64,000 nt of DNA from Flectonema sp. DT1601 (Eukaryota > Euglenozoa > Diplonemea > Diplonemida > Diplonemidae): assembly GCA_964019425.1 (NCBI GenBank), contig OZ025782.1:620001-684000 (forward strand). The letters are read 5' to 3'. A program made the translations under genes and the position numbers. Below, piece by piece: positions 57,243 through 64,000 of the stretch (position 1 is the stretch's first letter; the number at the start of each line of letters is the position of its first letter). Under the pieces are notes generated by a model. It made no database searches. It saw only the letters and a program-made list of their open reading frames with translations, and was not told the DNA's origin.

Positions 57243-57655
57243 AGCGTTTTTTTTTTTTTGTCTTACATTCTGTTTTTTCTGTTGGAATTATTATTATTAT
57301 TTTTTTTTATTTTTTTTAATTTTTTTTAAATTTATGATTGTTACGTAATTATGCAGTTACATATTTTCTGGTTACTCTGGTTTCTGCCCCCCTCCCTTCT
57401 CCCCATTCCTCAATACCACCCTCCTGTTCCCAACCACTCAACATCCACCGAACAAAGAATGTGAAAATTAGTTTTTGAGCAGCCTAGTAACGGGCTTCTT
57501 GCTTTCTCTACGTTTGCAGTACTCGTGACCAAGTGCAATTCATGGCTGCAAAAAAAAAAAAAAAAAAAAAAAGAGGGGGGAAATTTCGAAAAAAAAGAAG
57601 AATAAATATAAGTTGGAAATTAACAGAACGAATAATAGTTGTGAATTAGTATTTT

Positions 57656-57687
<32 letters not shown>

Positions 57688-59243
57688 TTTTTGGTTTCTT
57701 TTTTCCCCTTCCCTTCTTTTTTTTAAATTGTTTTTTTTAAAAATGTGTATCCCAGCAGACTGAATGCTTGGTAGACAAGAAAGAAAGAGGAAACTCCAAG
57801 CACTGCACTGTAGTAATTAGAAATCACATTTTCAGTGAGCTGGCACCATTTATAGTAATCGCCCACGCTTTTGTGCTATGTGATTAGAGCTATTTGAGAA
57901 AACCGGCATTTTTTCATCAGAAAAAAAAAAAAAAAGTTGTATTTTGTCCTCATTGTAGGCTCTTGTTCAGAAGGGAACAAAATCTTTATATTAAAAAAAA
58001 AAAAAAAAAAATGAATAAAATAACACTAGATGTAACAAACTATAGGTGTGGCGTGACAATACAGATGATCTATGTCGCCGCCTTCCTTCTTGTTCCCCAG
58101 CCTCTGCAATCGTTGAGTACACTTTCAATCTTAGCCAATAATCTGAAAGAGTTAGAGAGTGGAAATCTCTGTACGACTGACATTCAAAGAGAATTTTAAA
58201 AGGCATCGCATGCCATACAATTATGTCTTCTTTTCCGTCGGTATGAGGATATTCGTCGACCGCTTTTTTGTGTTGAAACCCGAGGGAGGATTTTATATCT
58301 AAACAACAATGATGGTTTTCTCAGTCATCCAATAAATGATGCAGCCCCCGCACTGTGAAAGCGTACACTTTAGAATTTTGTTTTCTTTTTTTTCTTTTTT
58401 AGTTGGTGGTATGGATGATGTCCCCGAAAGGATTTCCAATTAGTAAGAGGAGGAGCCTTAGCTGCCTTGTCTATACCGCGATTGTTTTTTTTTCTTTTTG
58501 TAAAATAAATAAAAAAAAAAAATTAAAAAAAAAAAAAAGGAAACTTGGTGAGTGGAAAATGTAGCTTTTCTACTGTTGTCTTCAGAGGCTGCTGTTTTAA
58601 GCACATTTTTGTTGGCTAGTTTTTTTGTCCCATAAAATAAAAATAAAAAAAAAAAGAGGAAGAAGAATAAGAAAAGGAATAGTCACAAGATTTCGCGACA
58701 ATGATTGGAAATCCTTTTTTTTTTTCCCTTCATTCTTTTTCCACTCTTTTCTTTTAGTTGTTGTCTTTTCTTTCCCGGACTTGGCAACATAATTTTCGGT
58801 AACGTCTAGCCAAATTAACGGCAAGGCGTACTTGCTGTGTACCTAGTCAGGAAATGGAAAAAAAAAAAAATTGAAAAAAAAAAAGGAAGATAAAGAAATA
58901 AATAAAAAAAAGAAACCGAAAAAAACATTTCCTTTTTAAAATATTCTAACAACTAAAAAAAAAAAAAAAAAAAAAAAAGTTATAAAGACTGAGCCCATTG
59001 CGGACTGCTCTGGAACCTGCACCGAGACCTTGACATCTGAGTCTATTATTAGTATCTGTGACACCTTAATAAGAATATTGTTCTTTGATTTTGAATTTTT
59101 TAAATTTTCAATTGATCGTTTTTTATTAATAATTATTTCAAATAGGTAAATACCAAAAAAACTATACACAGAGTCTGATAAAGCATTTGATTCTTACAAA
59201 CGTCTTGCGTCTTAGTAACTTGTAGTTTTCCTCCTACAGAACT
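57243..59243. other. 2-kb intergenic region
   Basis: No coding gene is supported. Homopolymer runs near 57550-57572, 57920-57934, 57993-58010, 58508-58537 and 58957-58978, and a CTT microsatellite at about 57660-57680. The open frame 57894-58199 is flanked and partly encoded by poly-A and has no domain. The next gene's acceptor CCTCCTACAG ends at 59239, only 4 nt before its ATG. Confidence 0.6.
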
Positions 59244-62147
59244 ATGTTTCTTAAAAAGATGATGTTGTTGGTGGGAATGTTACTGTCCACGGTATCTGCA
59301 ATGTTTACAGAGCGTGGAAATATAACGAATCTTCGTCAATCTGGTGCTGTTAGATATTTTGATGACGCGTACATATTTAAACCACAAAGTGGTCCTTCTA
59401 GTGGAGAGTTAGTTAGAATTGATGTCTCGAATAAGGATGCTCCAACAAGCATAGGCACAAAGCTTGTTAATACTCCATGGGTAGCGGCGAGGGATGATGG
59501 ATCAATAATTATATTTTGGAACCAATACGGATTCTTAACTTCATACGAGGGATTCACTAACGAGCTAGAAAAACTATATGTTCCTTTAGGATCTAGTTCA
59601 TCATGCCGCAGAGTGCAGTTAGAGTTTGGAACCTTGACCTTCTTTTCTAAGGCACTACTCACGATGTACAATGTATCAGATCCTTCAAGTATGACATTAA
59701 TCGAAGCGGTTGACTTGGGACGTGATTGTATACCTTTTGCACAGGAACATGGAATTAACAACTTTGTTTACTTTTCTGGAGGATTCGTATATTGGAGGGT
59801 CAGGACGTCAACAACAAAGATAGCCACAAGTGAGGTATCTGACTTTATTTTTCTGACTACCAATACTGTTTTTGCTGCTACAGATAATGGAGTGTTTCGT
59901 ATCACTCGAGACACTTCCGGTCAGCTTGAGATCTTCCCAACCGATATTACATCTAAGGCGACACAAATGAAGCTCGTAGGTACCCAACATCTAGTTGTTA
60001 GTACCGTCAGTTCAACTTTACACAAAATTCACATGGTGTCAGTTTCGAGTATTCCTTTTGAATTCAGAGTTCGCTCAGTGTATGATGTTCCCTCAGCCTT
60101 CTCCCCCGTCGCGGGATTTGATGTTCATGATCGTACGTTGTACATATCAAGTCCGGGAACGTTTTTGCTTGTTGACATTCCAACACCAACAGCGATTCCC
60201 ACCGCAATACCAACGGCGATTCCCACCGCAATACCAACAGCGATTCCCACCGCAATACCAACGGCGATTCCCACCGCAATACCAACAGCGATTCCCACCG
60301 CAATACCAACGGCGATTCCTACTGATATTCCGTCGACTGCTATTCCGACGGAGGTACCGACTACTATTCCGCCGACAGCAGTGCCGACGGCAATCCCGAC
60401 AGCGGTGCCGACGGCAATCCCGACAGCGGTACCAACAGCGGTACCAACAGCGGTACCAACAGCGGTACCAACAGCGGTACCAACAGCGGTACCAACAGCG
60501 GTACCAACAGCGGTACCAACAGCCGTTCCGACAGAAGCATCAACAGGAATCACAACGTCGGTCCCAACGGCCGTTCCAACATTGTCACCGTCTGTCACAC
60601 CGGAAGCTAAAGCAGCGAAGAAACAGACGAAAGAAGTAGCAGCGACTACTGGTGTCGTTGTCGCAATTGCCTCCCTGTTGGGAACAAGTGGAGGTAGCTC
60701 CGCTCCAGGACAGTCTCTGATTGTAGACGATTTAGAATGTTCTGATGAGATTGATGATGAAGAAGACCTTCCTCTAATATCACATCCTCTGCGATTTAGA
60801 ATTAACGGATTCGCTCAGTCAGGGGCGGTGGTTGGCAACCTGATATTATGCGCTGGCTCTCAGCTGTTCTTTTATGGACTCGTCAGTTTACTTGCTTACC
60901 TGAAGTACGGTACCAAATCAGACGATCCTGAACTCACACCTTGGGTTAGAGCATGTGCGGTTATTAGATACCCCTCGGTGGTATTTCCTCCTTCGCTATT
61001 CTTACTTCCTGGGACTCTAGAATCCTCTCTCGATATATTGTTTTCTCCTCGAGGAGGGGGGTTGGTGATCTTCATAGCGATTCTCGGATTAGTTAGTTGC
61101 TTGGGATTCACAGCATTCTTATACTATATCAGTTATGTTCCTGAAGCTACTTTGGAACCCATGAAACCAAGCAGCAGTTGGAAAGGATATTTATTCGGTT
61201 ACAGCAGTTGGGAGTCTTCAAGAAATATGTTTGTTGAAAGGCACGGAGTGACCTTTGACGTATACAGTCAATTACCATGGCTTAGGGGTAAATATTTTGC
61301 AGTCGAGGGTCTTTTGGTTTTCCCAGTTGCTATAATCGTCAGCGTTCGATCAGGGGTTTGGGGTGTTTGCATCGCCAAGGCCACTCTATTGATGTTGCTT
61401 TTATGTACTATGACGTTCGTTACTGTTTATTATAAAATATTTATTTCTCCTTTTTTACGTCATCTGATGGTCTTTACTCACAGTATGATGGCAATTGGAT
61501 TAGGGTGTCACATTATAGCATTTGCCCATCATAATTCAAAGCACGTATCCATTACGGTAGGTTTATACTTTTTCTTGGCTGCTATGGCCGGTTCTGTTAT
61601 ACGGGCTTGCTATGACTTGCTTACGTTTATTTCAGATACGTACAGTGGTTTTAGACGAGTTGATAAGCCGAGAAGAGCTGCGACTCAATCAAGATTACCA
61701 ACAGAAATGCTCACCACGTCAGAGAGAGGTAGCGATTCTTGTGATATTTTCGAAGTCATGGAGGTAGAAAAACTTATTGATCAGCCAATCGAATTGAGTG
61801 TTGGATCAAAGGATTCTGAAGGAGTTCTTATTGAAGAATTCAACGACGTTATTGCGAATTCTCGGAGCTACCACTCACCAATCCCTGCCAATGGTGAAAA
61901 CCTAACTGCTGATTTCCAACAGGTACCAAAAAAGCATCGCAGACGAAGTCGCAGCACTTTATCAAGAAATGTCGTAACGCCCAATTCAGATATCTCTGCC
62001 CCGAAACCAAGAAAATCGCGTAAATCTTCGTTTGTTGCAGTCTCTAATAATGAAGGTGATGGTCTTTTTCCACGTTCCCACACGCCTGTTCGTGGTGTTA
62101 AGAACCATGTTCCAAACAAAAAATCCCGCTCTCTCAAAATCATTTAA
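59244..62147 (+). CDS. Multi-pass surface protein with beta-rich ectodomain and Pro-Thr-Ala stalk
   Basis: 967 residues. A signal peptide covers about 1-19 (MMLLVGMLLSTVSA). Residues of about 20-310 are beta-rich with repeating strand pairs, possibly a propeller. About 312-432 is a stalk of PTAI and PTAV tetrapeptides, likely heavily O-glycosylated. Next comes an Ala/Val/Gly segment (VAATTGVVVAIASLLGTSGG) that recalls juxtamembrane regions of large protist surface proteins, then six to eight hydrophobic spans between about 525 and 810, and a charged cytoplasmic tail of about 150 residues ending in a basic cluster. It is probably a receptor or adhesion-type plasma-membrane protein. It has no recognised catalytic domain. 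The 5' leader after the probable acceptor is only 4 nt. Confidence 0.78.
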   Translation: MFLKKMMLLVGMLLSTVSAMFTERGNITNLRQSGAVRYFDDAYIFKPQSGPSSGELVRIDVSNKDAPTSIGTKLVNTPWVAARDDGSIIIFWNQYGFLTSYEGFTNELEKLYVPLGSSSSCRRVQLEFGTLTFFSKALLTMYNVSDPSSMTLIEAVDLGRDCIPFAQEHGINNFVYFSGGFVYWRVRTSTTKIATSEVSDFIFLTTNTVFAATDNGVFRITRDTSGQLEIFPTDITSKATQMKLVGTQHLVVSTVSSTLHKIHMVSVSSIPFEFRVRSVYDVPSAFSPVAGFDVHDRTLYISSPGTFLLVDIPTPTAIPTAIPTAIPTAIPTAIPTAIPTAIPTAIPTAIPTAIPTAIPTDIPSTAIPTEVPTTIPPTAVPTAIPTAVPTAIPTAVPTAVPTAVPTAVPTAVPTAVPTAVPTAVPTAVPTEASTGITTSVPTAVPTLSPSVTPEAKAAKKQTKEVAATTGVVVAIASLLGTSGGSSAPGQSLIVDDLECSDEIDDEEDLPLISHPLRFRINGFAQSGAVVGNLILCAGSQLFFYGLVSLLAYLKYGTKSDDPELTPWVRACAVIRYPSVVFPPSLFLLPGTLESSLDILFSPRGGGLVIFIAILGLVSCLGFTAFLYYISYVPEATLEPMKPSSSWKGYLFGYSSWESSRNMFVERHGVTFDVYSQLPWLRGKYFAVEGLLVFPVAIIVSVRSGVWGVCIAKATLLMLLLCTMTFVTVYYKIFISPFLRHLMVFTHSMMAIGLGCHIIAFAHHNSKHVSITVGLYFFLAAMAGSVIRACYDLLTFISDTYSGFRRVDKPRRAATQSRLPTEMLTTSERGSDSCDIFEVMEVEKLIDQPIELSVGSKDSEGVLIEEFNDVIANSRSYHSPIPANGENLTADFQQVPKKHRRRSRSTLSRNVVTPNSDISAPKPRKSRKSSFVAVSNNEGDGLFPRSHTPVRGVKNHVPNKKSRSLKII
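60179..60532 (+). repeat. Coding minisatellites for the PTAI and PTAV stalk
   Basis: Two adjacent arrays: a 24-bp unit (GCGATTCCCACCGCAATACC plus AAC and A or G) repeated about five times, then after a less regular middle part a 12-bp unit (GCGGTACCAACA) repeated about nine times. Each encodes tetrapeptide repeats. All three forward frames stay open or nearly so across the array, which produces spurious overlapping frames. Confidence 0.92.
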
Positions 62148-63288
62148 AAAACAGAGGAGACTAAGTCTGTTTACCTCCGTAGTTGTTTTTAGAATCGTTC
62201 AAGTTATTTCAAGAAAAAAAGGAAAAAGAAATGCGAAAAAGAAAACTAAACAACAAAAGAAAAGAAGGGAATAATTACCTTCACTACCGAGAAAAGGTTA
62301 AGACCACCGCTGCTTATTTCATTGTTAGGAATGCTCCGATCAGGTCGACCTCCTTCGAAAGTTTTCTTGCTGTGAATAAAAAAAAAAAAAAAAGGAGATA
62401 AATTAACAAGCATTGGAAGCATTCCGTTGCCTTTCCCAAGGCAATCAAGTTCCCCTTTTGATCTATCTAGCTTCTTTGTTTTCATTAATTAAGTTTCTTG
62501 TTATGTGCTATGGGTCAAAACAATGTATTTGAGATTTTCTGATAATAATAATCGTCGGCATGTTTCACTTCTGTTATTTCTTTATTTTTTTTATGAATTC
62601 GAATTTTAATTATTAATGCGTGAATCTCTTACGCTTCCAAGAAAAACAAGGAAGGGAAGGAAAGAAAGCAAAAACCCATTACTACGAACTGAAAATCTTA
62701 AATTGAAGAATTATTTTGAGGCACTTTTCACGTGCAGATTCCATTCTCAGCATTGCTCTGAGTACGCTTAAAGTAAAATTCCAGTTTGAGGAACGACTCT
62801 CTTTTAACGCAGTTGCTTTTAAGTTGGGAGAGTAGAAAAAAAAAGGAAAGAAAAAAAAAAAAAAAAAAAAAAAACTCATTTTCTGCTGTTTCCTCCATTT
62901 ATTTATTGAGAGAGAGGGAATGTGAGGAAGAAAGGAAACCCTGATAAAAAAGAAGGGGGGAGAAGGAAACTGTTTTCATAAAATAACAAAAAAAGAATGA
63001 TAACATTGTGTTACTTTTGGGCAGGCCCTTATCAACATTGCTCACGGTTGCTTGAAATAAATTTCGATAAAATTGAAGAGCTACTCTCTTTTAATTAAGC
63101 GACAGTAAGTCAACCGTTTTTTTGTTGATCTAAGAAAAAAAAACAATAATTTTTCTTCTTTGTCAGTTTCAGTTGTGTTTGTAAAAAAATGTTACCAAAA
63201 AAAAAAAAAAAAAAAAAGGTCGACTGTCAAGTTGGCCACAGAAAAAAAATAAAATAAAAATAAAAAATAAAACTTCCTTGTAAGAGTA
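62148..63288. other. Downstream non-coding region
   Basis: A-rich 3' region of the surface-protein gene, then AT-rich DNA with poly-A near 62378-62393, 62851-62874 and 63200-63218. No gene is seen. Confidence 0.55.
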
Positions 63289-63412
63289 AGTAACTATGAC
63301 TCTCTTAAGGTAGCCAAAATGCCTCATCTTCTGACGCACATGAATGGACCAATGAGATTCCTTCTGTCCCTACCTACTATCTGGCGAAACAGCAGTCAAG
63401 GGAACGGACTTG
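63289..63412 (+). rRNA. Isolated fragment of nuclear-type large-subunit rRNA (domain IV)
   Basis: About 124 nt align from memory to the very conserved eukaryotic 25S/28S segment that begins AGTAACTATGACTCTCTTAA, continues with AGGTAGCC and ATGCCTC, GCATGAATGG-like, GAGATTCC, CTGTCCCTA, CTACTATCT, GCGAAAC and ends GGGAACGG-CTTG. The order is fully collinear. It differs by scattered substitutions and a deletion of about ten bases that shortens one hairpin to TCA-TCTTC-TGA, which still pairs. No rRNA similarity is visible before or after it, so it is a fragment: a pseudogene, a retroposed piece, or a separate small RNA. It is of the cytosolic, not the bacterial or mitochondrial, sequence type. 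Confidence 0.85.
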
Positions 63413-64000
63413 AAACTGTCACAAATATCCATATATAATGCAGACAATTCCCTGTAATGTTTTTATATAGAGATTATCCCTTTTGTATTGTGTTACTGAA
63501 ATCAATAATCCACGACACTTTTGTGTGAAACCAACTGCGACTCTGCCTTCGCCACTGAATAGTTATGAGGGATGAGGGTCCGATATTATTAGGTACAAAA
63601 AAAAAAAAAAAAAAATTCAAACCATTTAATGGTATCTTTTCGGGTTAGGTTTTTTTTCGTCTGTTTTTGTTTATGTAACCGGTGCAAGCGTACTGCTTGT
63701 TATTAGTATTCTCGGAAATAGTTTCTTTTAATTACTAGATCTATCACATTGTGAACGTCATTTACTTCGCGGCTCTTGTGCGAGTGTAACGCAGTCGAAA
63801 GCCTTTCGTTTTTATTTTTCCTTCTCTCTCCTTCAGCGAATATTGCAATATATTTTTTTAAAAATCTATACTCTGTAAAGGTTCTCTGGTATTTGTTTCC
63901 CAACTCACGGAAAAAAAAAAGTAAAAAAAAAAAAAAGTTAATTACTATTTATTATATTGTGGAGCCTTTTGCGACATTTGCGTGTGTTTACGTCAACTAA
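63413..64000. other. Right-edge non-coding sequence
   Basis: No gene is supported. It holds poly-A near 63597-63616, a good pyrimidine stretch ending in AG at 63835-63836 that might be the acceptor of a gene beginning beyond the window, and a 28-nt motif (63954-63981) that also occurs at 39563-39590 with four transitions. Confidence 0.5.

Noticed and set aside
57894-58199. 101-codon open frame in the spacer after the kinase
   Set aside because: Partly encoded by poly-A tracts and without recognisable similarity.
59995-60639. 214-codon + strand frame and two minus-strand frames over the stalk region
   Set aside because: They are alternative-frame readings of a 12/24-bp minisatellite inside the surface-protein gene.
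1-64000. Search for transposable elements, virus-like elements and CRISPR arrays
   Set aside because: No reverse transcriptase, integrase, transposase, capsid-like gene, long terminal repeats or spaced direct repeats could be recognised in the window.
63776-64000. Open frame running off the right edge
   Set aside because: Its translation is homopolymer-influenced and it begins upstream of a better acceptor-like site at 63836; not enough sequence to call a gene.

Overview
The window is nuclear DNA from a mitochondriate, flagellated protist. The evidence is short spliceosomal introns, standard stop codons (TAA, TAG and TGA all used), a complex I assembly factor (NDUFAF7), and flagellum- or centriole-type proteins: a tubulin-ligase-like enzyme, a sperm-tail PG-rich repeat protein and Sfi1-like helical repeats. 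All 21 recognisable genes lie on the + strand. Nearly every start codon sits 4-60 nt downstream of a pyrimidine-rich stretch ending in AG, which is what spliced-leader trans-splicing of polycistronic transcripts would look like (Euglenozoa, dinoflagellates and perkinsids do this). The cis-introns are 66-119 nt, mostly start GTATGT, GTATGA, GTATGC or GTTTGT, and end in ACAG or TAG. They are too frequent for a trypanosomatid. My best guess is an early-branching or free-living euglenozoan-like flagellate, but no lineage marker in the window proves it.

Layout: 1-465 tail of an upstream transcript; 466-2478 thimet-type M3 peptidase; 3088-5059 PPR-tRNA guanine methyltransferase fusion (two exons); 5229-5927 ankyrin protein; 6065-7243 NDUFAF7; 7334-7717 very short SNARE; 8979-9689 SPRY protein (two exons); 10252-11829 coiled-coil/Sfi1-like protein; 12051-12921 leucine-rich repeat protein (two exons); 14084-24837 a four-exon gene for a giant protein of about 3,495 residues with 33 SH3-like repeats; 25625-26308 PDX2; 26972-32727 coiled-coil plus cadherin/Ig-like repeat protein; 33269-34782 PG-rich repeat protein; 35135-37975 secreted beta-propeller/beta-helix protein; 40290-41348 and 42660-43748 two racemase-fold paralogues; 46178-49048 tubulin-tyrosine-ligase-like protein; 49377-50366 SAM-domain protein; 50820-52241 unknown coiled-coil protein; 52506-55169 PrimPol; 55485-57242 five-exon DYRK kinase; 59244-62147 surface protein with a Pro-Thr stalk and several membrane spans; 63289-63412 a fragment of nuclear large-subunit rRNA.

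Intergenic DNA is full of poly-A and poly-T tracts and contains a few striking hairpins. I see no transposase, reverse transcriptase, tRNA gene or CRISPR. The genes do not form one pathway: they mix housekeeping (vitamin B6, complex I, tRNA modification, DNA repair priming) with cytoskeletal and surface proteins, as expected of a directional gene cluster rather than an operon. The most unusual items are the giant 33-repeat protein, the pair of racemase-fold paralogues that lack one catalytic cysteine and share a homogenised core, the SNARE without a zero-layer glutamine, the PrimPol with a triplicated C-terminal repeat, and the isolated LSU rRNA fragment.
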